A stretch of 64,000 nucleotides of DNA from Paraclostridium ghonii (GCF_030815085.1 NZ_JAUSWG010000004.1), one strand, 5' to 3'; positions 35,167-44,570 are shown, counted from the first letter of the stretch. The notes: a model not told the origin generated them from the letters alone. Numbers and translations are program-made.

Positions 35167-36291
35167 CTATTTAAGTAAGTTTGCACTTATTACCATTTTT
35201 TGAACTTCACTTGTTCCTTCATATATCTCAGTTATTTTTGCATCTCTCATCATTCTTTCAATTTCATATTCACGTGTATATCCATATCCACCATGAAGTT
35301 GAACAGCTTTAGTAGTAACATCCATTGCAACTTCTGCAGCATAAAGTTTTGCCATTGCAGCTTCTACACTGTATGATTTCCCTGAATCTTTTTTAGTTGC
35401 AGCATTGTATACTAAATGTCTTGCAGCTTCAATCTTAGTTTTCATATCAGCTAACTTAAATTGAGTATTTTGGAATGCAGCTATACTTTTACCAAATTGC
35501 TTTCTTTCTTTAACATAGTTAACAGTAACATCTAACGCTCCTTGAGCTATACCAAGAGCTTGTGCTGCTATTCCTATACGACCACCATCTAATGTTTTCA
35601 TGGCTATTTTAAAGCCTTGACCTTCTTTCCCTAATATATTACCTTTAGGTATTCTACAATTTTCAAATATTAACTCACAAGTTGCAGAACCTCTTATTCC
35701 TAATTTCTTTTCTTTTTTTCCTATAGAGAAACCTTCAGTTCCTTTTTCAACTATGAACGCTGATATTCCACGAGTTCCTTTAGATTTATCAGTCATAGCC
35801 ATTACTACATATATATCAGCTGGACCTGCATTAGTTATAAATACCTTTGTACCATTTAATACATATTCATCTCCATCTAATACAGCTGTAGTTTGTTGCC
35901 CTGATGCATCTGTACCTGCATTAGGCTCAGTTAAACCAAATGCACCTATTTTTTCACCTTTTGCTAGAGGAACTAAGAATTTTTCTTTTTGCTCTTTTGT
36001 TCCAAACTCAAATATTGGACTTCCACATAATGAAGTATGAGCTGAAACTATTACCCCTGTAGTTCCGCATGCTTTAGATAATTCTTCAACAGCTATTGCA
36101 TAACCTAAATAGTCTCCACCTTCTCCACCATACTCTTTAGGGAAAGGTATTCCTAAAAATCCATATTTACCCATTTTTTCAACAGTTTCATATGGAAACT
36201 TTTCTTCCTCATCTATTTCATGAGCTATAGGAGCTACCTCATTTTCTGTAAACTCACTATACATTTGTCTTAATAATTCATATTTTTCCAT
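35167..36291 (-). CDS. acd: Butyryl-CoA dehydrogenase / crotonyl-CoA reductase
   Basis: 374 residues of the acyl-CoA dehydrogenase family. GLTEPNAGTDASG and VFITNAG form the FAD/substrate site, and the catalytic Glu358 is in IYEGTSEVQ, the position used by short-chain enzymes. It reduces crotonyl-CoA to butyryl-CoA with electrons from EtfAB. First gene of the etf-kal-kce block. AGGGGAG precedes the ATG. A 244-base leader with possible promoter and hairpin lies upstream. Confidence 0.93.
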   Translation of the reverse strand: MEKYELLRQMYSEFTENEVAPIAHEIDEEEKFPYETVEKMGKYGFLGIPFPKEYGGEGGDYLGYAIAVEELSKACGTTGVIVSAHTSLCGSPIFEFGTKEQKEKFLVPLAKGEKIGAFGLTEPNAGTDASGQQTTAVLDGDEYVLNGTKVFITNAGPADIYVVMAMTDKSKGTRGISAFIVEKGTEGFSIGKKEKKLGIRGSATCELIFENCRIPKGNILGKEGQGFKIAMKTLDGGRIGIAAQALGIAQGALDVTVNYVKERKQFGKSIAAFQNTQFKLADMKTKIEAARHLVYNAATKKDSGKSYSVEAAMAKLYAAEVAMDVTTKAVQLHGGYGYTREYEIERMMRDAKITEIYEGTSEVQKMVISANLLK

Positions 36292-36355
36292 TAAAATTCT
36301 CCCCTCTTTTCTGAAAATGATTAGCTTTTTTATAATTAAACTAGTTCCTTAACAT

Positions 36356-36434
36356 ACACCTAGATCTATAAGATCCCTCAGTCTAAAGCTACACTTATTG
36401 GTGTTTTCTCAATTATTCTACACATTTTATTATA
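36356..36434 (-). promoter_or_regulatory. Candidate internal promoter and structured leader before acd
   Basis: On the minus strand a TATAAT (plus 36429-36434) has only a weak -35. The leader after it contains ACACC (36400-36404 on plus as GGTGT) paired with GGTGT (plus 36356-36360), enclosing a small GATCT/AGATC hairpin at 36363-36375. No known riboswitch class is recognised. No terminator for the thiolase gene was seen here. Confidence 0.3.
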
Positions 36435-36535
36435 AAACCTTTTTTTTTTATAAAATTTTTATATCTTTATTTTATATACTAATATTTTTATCATTAAATA
36501 TTTTACTTAATTCAATTCTTTTTAAAGACGTTTAT

Positions 36536-37741
36536 TTATATTAATTTAACTATTACGCAAGTTCCCATTCCTCCTCCTATGCAAAGTGATGCTAACCCAT
36601 GTTTTAATTCTCTCTTTTTCATTTCATGTAAAAGTGTTGTTATTATTCTAGCTCCAGATGCACCTAATGGATGACCTATTGCTATTGCTCCACCATTTAC
36701 ATTTGTTCTTTCTTCAAACCAAGAATCATCCACACCATGATTTTCTTTTAACTCTTCTATCACTCCAAGAGATTGAGCAGCAAAAGCTTCATTTAATTCA
36801 ACTAAATCTATTTCTTCTAATTTCATATTAGCTCTTTCTAATGCATTTTTTACTGCAGGTACAGGTCCAAGTCCCATAACTGATGGATCTACTCCACCTT
36901 GACCTACTACTACTAACTCAGCTATTGGCTTTAATCCATATTCCTTAACTGCCTTTTCAGATGCTACAAGCACTATACTAGCTCCATCATTTATACCAGA
37001 TGCATTTCCTGCTGTCACTGTTCCGTCTTTTTTAAATGCCGGTCTTAATTTTGAAATTGCTTCTAAACTTGTGTTTCTATTTGGGTATTCATCAGTATCT
37101 ACTATTACTGAACCTTTTCTTGTTTTTACTTCTATTGGAACTATTTCATCTGCAAATCTTCCGTTATCTATTGCATTTATTGCTTTTTGTTGAGATTTAA
37201 AAGCAAATTCATCTTGCATATCTCTTGTTATACTATACTTTTGAGCTATATTTTCAGCAGTTATTCCCATATGACAATTGTTAAATACATCAGTTAAACC
37301 ATCTACTACTAAACTATCTTTAAGGTTCATACCACCCATTTTGCTACCCGTTCTTATTATAGTTTCTGTTACATATGGAACCTGAGACATCACTTCTACT
37401 CCACCTGCTACTATTAAGTCTCCCATTCCTGATTTTATTTGTGAATATGCAGTCATAACCGTTTTCATACCACTTCCACATATTATATTTACTGAATAAG
37501 CTGGAACTTCACATGGTATATTCGCATATATTGATGCTTGTCTTGCTATGCCTTGACCTTGACCTGCTGGCAATACATTCCCTAGTATTACTTCATCTAT
37601 GTTATTTTCACTTATGTTATTAGTTTTTATTACTGATTTAATGACTTGACCAGCAAGTTCTGCTGGTGATACTGTAGATAACCCCCCTAAAAACTTCCCA
37701 ATTGGACTTCTTTTTGCATCTACTATATATACTTTAGACAT
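36536..37741 (-). CDS. thlA: Acetyl-CoA C-acetyltransferase (thiolase)
   Basis: 401 residues with nucleophile Cys88 (IICGSGMKT), the GHPLGASGARI His motif and the second active-site Cys in CIGGGMGTCV. It splits acetoacetyl-CoA, made by CtfAB, into two acetyl-CoA, the last step of lysine fermentation. TAGGGGGA precedes the ATG. Upstream lies a LysR-type palindrome and a separately terminated LysR gene. Confidence 0.94.
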   Translation of the reverse strand: MSKVYIVDAKRSPIGKFLGGLSTVSPAELAGQVIKSVIKTNNISENNIDEVILGNVLPAGQGQGIARQASIYANIPCEVPAYSVNIICGSGMKTVMTAYSQIKSGMGDLIVAGGVEVMSQVPYVTETIIRTGSKMGGMNLKDSLVVDGLTDVFNNCHMGITAENIAQKYSITRDMQDEFAFKSQQKAINAIDNGRFADEIVPIEVKTRKGSVIVDTDEYPNRNTSLEAISKLRPAFKKDGTVTAGNASGINDGASIVLVASEKAVKEYGLKPIAELVVVGQGGVDPSVMGLGPVPAVKNALERANMKLEEIDLVELNEAFAAQSLGVIEELKENHGVDDSWFEERTNVNGGAIAIGHPLGASGARIITTLLHEMKKRELKHGLASLCIGGGMGTCVIVKLI

Positions 37742-37876
37742 CTCTTTTCCCCCTATTTTTAAATCTTCGAAACTTGTCTGTATTTATTTTTTTTTATCTT
37801 TTTTTAAAGTATTTCTCTTTAAGATAAGTGTATATATGTAAAGCTTTTTTGTAAAATTCCAAAAAACTATATATTC

Positions 37877-37891
37877 ATAACTTTTAGTTAT
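37877..37891 (-). promoter_or_regulatory. LysR-type palindrome upstream of the thiolase/kam operon
   Basis: ATAACTTTTAGTTAT is a perfect 15-base palindrome (ATAACT-TTT-AGTTAT). It has the size of a LysR-family operator and lies about 140 bases before thlA, next to a LysR gene. The promoter itself is not clear. Confidence 0.4.
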
Positions 37892-37919
37892 AAGCTTTAG
37901 TTATTTTCTTTATACAAAA

Positions 37920-37951
37920 AAATGCTTTTAATTATTTTATTAAAAGCATTT
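37920..37951 (-). terminator. Terminator of the LysR gene
   Basis: AAATGCTTTTAAT (37920-37932) pairs with ATTAAAAGCATTT (37939-37951), followed on the minus strand by a U run. It separates the LysR transcript from the thiolase operon. Confidence 0.8.
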
Positions 37952-37971
37952 AATATCTTATCCTTTTTTGA

Positions 37972-38883
37972 TTAATTATCTTCTTTTTGATTTCCATACT
38001 CTCTCTTTATATGATCTGTTGCATATTCTACAAATAACTTTAATGTTTTAGACATATATTTATCCTTTTTAACTATAAAACCAATATCCCATTTTATTTT
38101 AGGTTTAGATATAGGTATCATATTTACTCCATTCATTTTATATCGTTGAACTATTAATTTTGGCATTATTGCTATTCCTTGATTTAAAGCTACCATCTCT
38201 AAAATAAAATCCCATTGGGATATTTTCATTACTATATTAGGTTCAAATCCCGAATCTTTACAAGCATTTATTGCTTTATCGTGCATCATGAAATTCTCAT
38301 TAAATACAATAAATCTTTCATCTTTTAATTCTTTAACATCAATGCTTTTTCTATTAGATAAAGGATGGTCTTTACTTATAACTAGTACTACATCTCCGCT
38401 TACTATCTCAGAAGCTACCATACTATCTTCTTTCACTGGAAATATTACTGCTCCAAGTTCTATACTTTCATCCACTACTTTACATTTTATATTATTTGCT
38501 CCTTCTTCCACTATGTGTATATCTATATCTGGGTGTTCTTGTTTAAATTTAGCTATGGCAGATGTAAAATACACGCTACTTATAACTGGAGGGATACCTA
38601 ATGTCAACATTTTTCTACAATTAGTTATGCTATCTTGGAGCTTGAACAATTCTGTATTTATAATATCAATGGATTTTTTTGAATTTTCATAAAATATCTC
38701 ACCTTCATAGGTTAATTTAAACTTTTTTGTATTTCTTTCTATTAGTTGTGCTTGTACTTCTTTTTCTAAATTTTTTATTGCTTTGCTAAGAGCAGGTTGT
38801 GATATATATAAATTATTCGCAGCTTTAGTGAAGTTTCTTTCTTTTACTACTTCTAAGAAGTATATTATTTCTTTTATATTCAT
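37972..38883 (-). CDS. LysR family transcriptional regulator
   Basis: 303 residues. The winged HTH at residues 1-60 (FTKAANNLYISQPALSKAI) is typical; the effector-binding domain follows from about residue 90. TGGAGG lies 9 bases before the ATG. It is encoded just upstream of the lysine fermentation operon, on the same strand but with its own terminator. It is a candidate activator of the operon, though LysR proteins often control divergent genes instead. No effector can be deduced. Confidence 0.85.
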   Translation of the reverse strand: MNIKEIIYFLEVVKERNFTKAANNLYISQPALSKAIKNLEKEVQAQLIERNTKKFKLTYEGEIFYENSKKSIDIINTELFKLQDSITNCRKMLTLGIPPVISSVYFTSAIAKFKQEHPDIDIHIVEEGANNIKCKVVDESIELGAVIFPVKEDSMVASEIVSGDVVLVISKDHPLSNRKSIDVKELKDERFIVFNENFMMHDKAINACKDSGFEPNIVMKISQWDFILEMVALNQGIAIMPKLIVQRYKMNGVNMIPISKPKIKWDIGFIVKKDKYMSKTLKLFVEYATDHIKREYGNQKEDN

Positions 38884-39094
38884 ATTCTGCTAACCTCCAT
38901 ATTTATTTTATGTAAGCTTGTTAGTATTTTATTTAGCATATTTAAATAACGTTTTCTTTTTTTACTCTATACCAATATATTAGATGTAAATAATTGAATT
39001 TTCAACTTATTATGGCTATTTTCCCGTATTGATATGTTGGCATAAGATCTATTGATATTACATCAACACCAATATGTATAATTTTAAAATATAA

Positions 39095-39523
39095 TCAACT
39101 TACTATAAAAAAGGTTCCTATAAATAATAAAATTGCTCCTATATATTTATATAAATGCATAGCTTGCTCTTTAAGTACAACTACATCTATAAAAAATCCA
39201 ATAAGAATTTGTGATACTACGATTATTGTTAATGTATTAGACAATCCAATTCCATCCATAGCCTTAACCGTAAAGTATATTATACACCCTCCAAAAACTC
39301 CTCCGAGTAATAATTTAGGACTTATATAGTCTGTAGCTAAAAAAGTTTTAATTTCTCCAGTTATAACCATGTTAATTAGAAAAAATACACAACCTACAAC
39401 TAAACTTATAAATGTAGCTGTAATCGGTGATGTATTTTTGCCTAATTCTCCATTTATAAAGGCTTCAAGCGCTGTAGACCCTCCTGCTAATATGGCAAAT
39501 ACTATAGATACTAATTTTATCAA
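39095..39523 (-). CDS. DMT superfamily transporter, YdcZ type (DUF606)
   Basis: 142 residues starting with TTG (AAAGGAG eight bases upstream). Five hydrophobic segments in the YdcZ/DUF606 pattern, including the start AILAGGSTALEAFINGELGK and VFGGCIIYFTVKAMDGIGLS. These short drug/metabolite transporter relatives act as dimers; the substrate is unknown. No clear operon partner. Confidence 0.8.
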   Translation of the reverse strand: MIKLVSIVFAILAGGSTALEAFINGELGKNTSPITATFISLVVGCVFFLINMVITGEIKTFLATDYISPKLLLGGVFGGCIIYFTVKAMDGIGLSNTLTIIVVSQILIGFFIDVVVLKEQAMHLYKYIGAILLFIGTFFIVS

Positions 39524-39662
39524 TTAACTCACTCCTTTACATAATAAAAGTTTATGATACAAGCATTTTTTAAATTACATTAAACATAAATTTAAAATAA
39601 ACTATTTTATAGTTACTTTTTTTTTGTTATAATTTCTTTAACGATTTAAAGAGGTGATGCAA

Positions 39663-40202
39663 ATGAATATAAACTTTAATTTTAATAATTTTAATCAAAA
39701 GAAAAATGCAAATAATTTTATAATGTCTGGAGTTTTACTTTTAATAGTTGGAACTATATCATTGTTATTTAGAAACCTAGGTATTAAATTATTATCATTT
39801 GGATTAGGTGCTATTTGTTTATTTTTAGCATACTTAAATCTAAAAACTATAAACGAACTTAAAAGATATGAATCTAAACAAACTATAAGACCTTATATAA
39901 ATATACAAGTTCTTCTTATAGTTGTTGCAATACTATTTTTTCTTTTCCCTCAAAAAATACAAGGATTCTTTTCATCTATATTTGGGGCATATCTTCTAGT
40001 TAATCAAATTATGATATTTTTTAACAGTAGAAAGAATCCTTATTTAAGATTTAATGGATTTAATGGATTTTTATTAATATGTGGATTAATACTAATACTA
40101 TCACCTTTATTCTTATCAGGATTTATAGCTATATTTTTATCTTTAATTTTAGTTTTAATTGGTTTCCAGTTGTTATCAACAGGAAATAAATTAAAAAAAT
40201 TG
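39663..40202 (+). CDS. Small polytopic membrane protein (DUF308-like)
   Basis: About 180 residues from the ATG at 39663; AGAGGTG ends 6 bases upstream. The frame ends with the TAA near 40203-40205. A short Asn/Phe-rich N-terminus (NINFNFNNFNQKKNANNF) precedes six hydrophobic segments in three pairs, as in DUF308/HdeD-like proteins. Function unknown. A perfect palindromic terminator follows at once. The family guess is tentative. Confidence 0.6.
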
Positions 40203-40204
40203 TA

Positions 40205-40238
40205 AAAATAGTACCTTAATATTAAGGTACTATTTTTT
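40205..40238 (+). terminator. Terminator of the DUF308-like gene
   Basis: AAAATAGTACCTTAAT (40205-40220) and its exact complement (40221-40236) form a hairpin followed by T residues. Confidence 0.85.
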
Positions 40239-40330
40239 TAATTAAAACTAATGCTTAGTTTGTATAAGCATGTTTTTTATGTTAATATTGTATAAGTAAA
40301 TTTAATACTAATAAAGAAAAGGTGATTAAT

Positions 40331-41275
40331 TTGACAAATTTTAAATATGCCTTTGATAATAAAAGGTATCATACATGGAATTATTACCTTAGAAGCAATT
40401 TTGGAGAAAAAGTTTTTAAGGTGTCTATAAACGCAGGTTTTTCTTGCCCTAACATAGATGGAACAGTTGCTTATGGAGGATGTACTTATTGCAGTAAAGA
40501 AGGTTCGGGAGATTTTGCAGGAAATCCTAATGATAATTTAGTAATGCAATTTGAAGATATAAAGCAAATGATGCATAAAAAATGGAGTAATGCAAAATAT
40601 ATTGGCTATTTTCAAGCTTTTACTAATACACATGCTCCAGTAAACGTGTTAAAAGAAAAATATGAAACTATTTTAAATTTAGACGATGTAATAGGTCTTT
40701 CTATTTCTACTAGACCCGATTGTTTACCAGATGATGTTTTAGAATATTTATCTGATCTTAACAAAAAAACTAATTTATGGGTTGAACTAGGATTGCAAAC
40801 AATACACGATAAAACTTCTAAAATTATAAATAGAGGTCATGACTATAAAACATTTTTAGAAGGCGTTGAAAAATTAAAAAAGCATAATATAAAAACAGTT
40901 GTTCATATTATAAATGGCTTACCTGGAGAAGATTATAATATGATGATGGAAACAGCAAAAGCAGTTGCTGACCTTGGAGTTCACGGAATAAAAATTCATC
41001 TGCTGCATGTTTTAAAAGAAACTCCAATGGAAAATATGCTACAAAATGGAATGTTTGAGCTAATGGAAAAAGATGATTATATAAACTTAGTTTGCGATCA
41101 GCTTGAAATACTACCTCCTGAGATGGTCGTTCATAGACTTACTGGAGATGGTAAAAGAGATGAAATGGTAGGTCCTATGTGGAGTCTTAAGAAATGGGAA
41201 GTTTTAAATGCTATAGACGATACTATGAAAAAAAGAAATTCCTATCAAGGAATTAAGTATAATTCTATAAAATAA
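40331..41275 (+). CDS. Radical SAM protein, TIGR01212/YtqA family
   Basis: 314 residues from TTG at 40331 (AAAGGTG seven bases upstream). The cluster cysteines lie in the spaced arrangement CPNIDGTVAYGGCTYC typical of the YhcC/YtqA group. Later family motifs include GYFQAFTNTHAP, LSISTRPDC, ELGLQT and HIINGLPGE. It is a presumed SAM-dependent radical enzyme, perhaps acting on tRNA; its reaction is not established. It is monocistronic with its own terminator. Confidence 0.87.
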   Translation: MTNFKYAFDNKRYHTWNYYLRSNFGEKVFKVSINAGFSCPNIDGTVAYGGCTYCSKEGSGDFAGNPNDNLVMQFEDIKQMMHKKWSNAKYIGYFQAFTNTHAPVNVLKEKYETILNLDDVIGLSISTRPDCLPDDVLEYLSDLNKKTNLWVELGLQTIHDKTSKIINRGHDYKTFLEGVEKLKKHNIKTVVHIINGLPGEDYNMMMETAKAVADLGVHGIKIHLLHVLKETPMENMLQNGMFELMEKDDYINLVCDQLEILPPEMVVHRLTGDGKRDEMVGPMWSLKKWEVLNAIDDTMKKRNSYQGIKYNSIK

Positions 41276-41348
41276 AAATTTTGATTTACTAATGTAACTA
41301 AATATATTGAGAAACAAATTTATTACTCAAGTTTATATCCTTAAAATT

Positions 41349-41380
41349 AAAATAAGCTATCTAACGATAGCTTATTTTTT
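41349..41380 (+). terminator. Terminator of the radical SAM gene
   Basis: AAAATAAGCTATC (41349-41361) pairs with GATAGCTTATTTT (41366-41378), loop TAAC, then TT. The A-rich arm also allows function for the convergent EamA gene. Confidence 0.85.
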
Positions 41381-41393
41381 ACAAAATTCTAAA

Positions 41394-42344
41394 TTAATTT
41401 GCTGTATTAAGTTTTATTTCATTTCCTGAATTAAGATTATAATTAGTATCTTCATTGACTTTATTATCAGGCTTTTTAGTTGATATAATAGCTGAAAAAA
41501 TCATAAATAAAACCCCTATAGCTTTACCTGTTGAGAAGTTTTCTCCAAGTAATGTCCATCCTATTATTACAGATACTATTAATTCTGCAGATGCTAAAAT
41601 ACCAGCTATTGATAACTCTATACCTGTTGAAATTCCATTAAGATAAAATATATATGCCCCTGCAGCAGGTATTATTCCTAAACCTAATATAGTAAATACA
41701 GTACTTAAATTATTTGCATAGGAAATAATTTGTATAGGATTTGCTAAAGGTATCATAAATAGTGCCCCTATTAAAAAACCATAGGTTAATAAAGTTATCC
41801 CTTCGCACTCCTTCAAAGCGCCTTTACTTATTACAGACATACATGCATATGTTATTGCAGACATTATTCCTAAAAAAACACCTTGCATACTAAGTTGCCC
41901 TAAGTCCAAACTTCCACCTGTTACAGCTAATATAGATCCTACAAAACAAATACATAGTGATATAACTTTAAACTTATTAAGTTTCTCTTTAAAAAACACC
42001 ATAGATAATACCGCTAGAAATAATGGAGATGTGTATAAAAGCACTGCAGATGCTGACACTCCAATAGAGTCTATAGCATTAAAATAACATATATTAAATC
42101 CTGCTTGGCTTATTATTCCTACAAGAATACAATACATTAAACCTTTTTTGCTTATCTTAAGTGCATTTGGCATTTTTACGCAACTATAAATAAATAATAT
42201 CAAAAAACCTAAAAATAATCTTAAAAATGCAACTTGTTCTGGAGTTAAACCTAAATTCAATAATGAATTTGCAAACAATCCAATGGTAGCCCATAAAACT
42301 CCTGCTGTTACCACAAATGCATATCCTTTACTTTTTTCTTCCAT
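41394..42344 (-). CDS. EamA/RhaT family (DMT) transporter under sigma-54 control
   Basis: 316 residues from the ATG at 42344 (AGGAGG seven bases upstream; the ATG at 42362 precedes this site). Ten membrane segments in two EamA repeats. The substrate is unknown; relatives export or import amino acids and metabolites. A textbook sigma-54 promoter lies upstream (42387-42403). A sigma-54 activator gene is divergent, so this transporter is very probably its target. Confidence 0.88.
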   Translation of the reverse strand: MEEKSKGYAFVVTAGVLWATIGLFANSLLNLGLTPEQVAFLRLFLGFLILFIYSCVKMPNALKISKKGLMYCILVGIISQAGFNICYFNAIDSIGVSASAVLLYTSPLFLAVLSMVFFKEKLNKFKVISLCICFVGSILAVTGGSLDLGQLSMQGVFLGIMSAITYACMSVISKGALKECEGITLLTYGFLIGALFMIPLANPIQIISYANNLSTVFTILGLGIIPAAGAYIFYLNGISTGIELSIAGILASAELIVSVIIGWTLLGENFSTGKAIGVLFMIFSAIISTKKPDNKVNEDTNYNLNSGNEIKLNTAN

Positions 42345-42386
42345 CTTTAATCCTCCTATCATACTACAATTACACTATCTACTTTT

Positions 42387-42403
42387 AGCAATTTTTGTGC
42401 CAA
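42387..42403 (-). promoter_or_regulatory. Sigma-54 promoter of the EamA transporter
   Basis: On the minus strand TTGGCACAAAAATTGCT matches TGGCAC-N5-TTGC exactly, with ten bases between the GG and GC doublets. Transcription would start near 42376, giving a leader of about 32 bases. Confidence 0.85.
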
Positions 42404-42542
42404 ATTATGACAAGTTTTTAATGTTGAAATTACCTTATTTAAAAATATTCATTTTGTAAAGCAAGTCATTTTTAACTCACTTTCCATTTTATCCAATTCA
42501 AAAACGACTCATTTAATTTATACATATTAAATTTTTGATTAT

Positions 42543-42577
42543 AATGAGTTGATTTCGACTCATTTCTATACTATAAT
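42543..42577 (+). promoter_or_regulatory. Operator palindrome overlapping the sigma-A promoter of the activator gene
   Basis: AATGAGT (42543-42549), 8 bases, ACTCATT (42558-42564) is a perfect inverted repeat. It overlaps the -35 TTGATT (42549-42554) and spacer of a promoter whose -10 is TATAAT (42572-42577, 17-base spacing). ACTCA half-sites recur at 42475-42479 and 42507-42511. It is about 150 bases from the sigma-54 promoter, a usual distance for an enhancer site. Confidence 0.6.
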
Positions 42578-42621
42578 TAAATAGTTTTGAATATAATTAA
42601 TTGTTTTTAGGAGATAAATGA

Positions 42622-43968
42622 ATGAAATGGACACATGATTTTTTTGAAAGAATTTTAGAGGCTTCTCACGATGAAATTTTCGTATGTGATAAAGATGGGT
42701 ATATGATTTATTGCAATAAGGCATTTGAGTCTAATTATGGTATAAACAGAAAAGATATGATAGGCAAAACAGCAATGTTTTTGAATGAAGCCGGCTATTC
42801 TAATCAAACACCTATACCTAGTGTTGTTAAACATAAGAAAAAAGTATCTATGGAACAAAAAACTATAACAGGTAAAACACTTATAATAACCGCAACACCT
42901 GTTTTTGATGAAGATGGAAATATAGAATTTATAGTTGAGAATTCTAGAGATATAAGTGATCTAAATAATATAAAAGAAAAAATAAAGTCATATAAAAATA
43001 CGATAAACTCTTTAAACAAATCTCCATCATTAGTTTATAATAACACCACTATTAAAGGTTCAAGTATGAAATCACTTTTAGAAATAGCAAAAAATGTATC
43101 TAAAGCAGATGTTAACGTTTTATTGCTCGGCGAATCAGGTTGTGGAAAAACTACCCTTGCTAAGCATATTCATTTAAATAGTAGTAGAGCAAATAAACCA
43201 TTTATAACAATAAATTGTTCAACTATATCTCCAAACTTACTTGAATCAGAATTATTCGGTTATGAAGGTGGTGCATTTACTGGAGCTAATTCAAAGGGGA
43301 AAATAGGACTTGTTGAATTAGCAAATGGAGGTACTTTATTTCTTGATGAAATAGGTGATATACCTAAAGAACTTCAATCTAAGTTTTTACAGCTTATTCA
43401 AGATAAGACATTTACATCTGTTGGTGGTGTAAAAAGTAAAAAAGTTGATATACGATTTATTTCTGCAACTAATGTTGATTTAGTAAATTCTGTAAATCAG
43501 AGAAATTTTAGAGAAGATTTATATTATAGAATAAACGTTGTAGAGTTAAAAATACCACCACTTAGAGAACGAAAGGAAGATTTATTAGAACTTATTTTCT
43601 ATTTTTTTAGAAAGTATTCAAAGATTTTCAAATTAAATAAAACTATGTCTACAGAAGTTATAAACGTACTTTTAGACTACAATTACCCTGGAAATATGCG
43701 AGAACTGGAAAACATAATTCAAAATATTTTAGTTACTTCAAGTTCTGATTGTATAAAGTTACATCATTTACCAAAATCGGTACTACATCATATGAATTTT
43801 GTGAAAGATATTGAAAATACTTCTTTTGATACTTTAATTGATAGCTATGAAAAATTATTAATTTGCAAGTATTATAAAAATAATCCAAGTTCATATAAAC
43901 TAGCTAAAGCATTAAATATTTCTCAATCTAAGGCAAGTCGCCTTATAAGAAAACACATAGAAAAATAA
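42622..43968 (+). CDS. Sigma-54-dependent transcriptional activator (PAS, AAA+, HTH)
   Basis: 448 residues. A PAS sensor domain (about 5-115) precedes an AAA+ domain with Walker A GESGCGKTT (170-178), the sigma-54 contact loop GAFTGA (217-222) and Walker B LFLDE (239-243). A C-terminal TyrR-like HTH (LAKALNISQSKASRLIRKHI) ends the protein. All motifs needed for opening sigma-54 promoters are intact. TAGGAG precedes the ATG. Divergent from the EamA transporter, which has a sigma-54 promoter; a palindrome between them is the likely binding site. Confidence 0.92.
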   Translation: MKWTHDFFERILEASHDEIFVCDKDGYMIYCNKAFESNYGINRKDMIGKTAMFLNEAGYSNQTPIPSVVKHKKKVSMEQKTITGKTLIITATPVFDEDGNIEFIVENSRDISDLNNIKEKIKSYKNTINSLNKSPSLVYNNTTIKGSSMKSLLEIAKNVSKADVNVLLLGESGCGKTTLAKHIHLNSSRANKPFITINCSTISPNLLESELFGYEGGAFTGANSKGKIGLVELANGGTLFLDEIGDIPKELQSKFLQLIQDKTFTSVGGVKSKKVDIRFISATNVDLVNSVNQRNFREDLYYRINVVELKIPPLRERKEDLLELIFYFFRKYSKIFKLNKTMSTEVINVLLDYNYPGNMRELENIIQNILVTSSSDCIKLHHLPKSVLHHMNFVKDIENTSFDTLIDSYEKLLICKYYKNNPSSYKLAKALNISQSKASRLIRKHIEK

Positions 43969-44000
43969 AATACAGCTCAAATTTGAGCTGTATTTTATTT
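43963..44000. terminator. Shared palindromic terminator of convergent genes
   Basis: A perfect 38-base palindrome centred at 43981/43982 (TACAGCTCAAATTTGAGCTG core). It includes the stop codon of the activator gene (43966-43968) and that of the DJ-1 gene (43995-43997). Confidence 0.85.
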
Positions 44001-44561
44001 AAATTCATTATAAAAATTTACTAGCATACCTTCTTTTATCTCTTTATACTCTTTTTCGTATCCAAGTTTTCTTAATATCTCTAATGCAAATTCTATAGCT
44101 GTTGCTGGGCCTCTGCTTGTAATTATATTTTCATCTTCTACAACCATCTCATTTTCTATATATTCTACATTATTCTTCTCCTGTATAAACCCTGGGTATG
44201 ATGTACATTTTTTGCCATTTAATATATCAAAACTTTCTAATGCTTCTGGAGCTGCACATATAGCTCCTATTATTTTTTTGTCATTATTAAGTTTTTGTAC
44301 TATTTCTCTAACTTTTTTGCTATCTCTTAAATTGTATGCCCCTGGAAGCCCTCCTGGTAATACAACTCCATCATATTCATCTATATCTATATTATTTATA
44401 TTTACATCTGACTTTATTTCTATATTATGAGTTCCTTTTACATAATCGCTATCAAGAGTTCCCATATCACAGCTTACATTAGCTCTTCTTAGTACGTTTA
44501 CTACACTTAAAGCTTCTATCTCTTCAAATCCTGTTGCTAATAAAACTAAAATCTTTTTCAT
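43995..44561 (-). CDS. DJ-1/PfpI family protein
   Basis: 188 residues with the nucleophile elbow IGAICAAPEAL (Cys102) and Glu14 in TGFEEIEA, the residues that form the reactive site of DJ-1. Family roles include glyoxalase/deglycase-type chemistry and stress protection. Last gene of a cinA-HAD-DJ-1 operon (gaps of about 12 and 9 bases). AGGAGG lies 5-6 bases before the ATG. Confidence 0.9.
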   Translation of the reverse strand: MKKILVLLATGFEEIEALSVVNVLRRANVSCDMGTLDSDYVKGTHNIEIKSDVNINNIDIDEYDGVVLPGGLPGAYNLRDSKKVREIVQKLNNDKKIIGAICAAPEALESFDILNGKKCTSYPGFIQEKNNVEYIENEMVVEDENIITSRGPATAIEFALEILRKLGYEKEYKEIKEGMLVNFYNEFK

Positions 44562-44570
44562 AACATCCTC

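Noticed and set aside
39010..39094. Minus-strand stretch after the YdcZ stop that reads like a peptide (IHIGVDVISIDLMPTYQYGK) and ends in TGA
   Set aside because: Very short, no start signal or recognisable family; it could be a gene remnant, but chance or an imperfect hairpin explains it as well.
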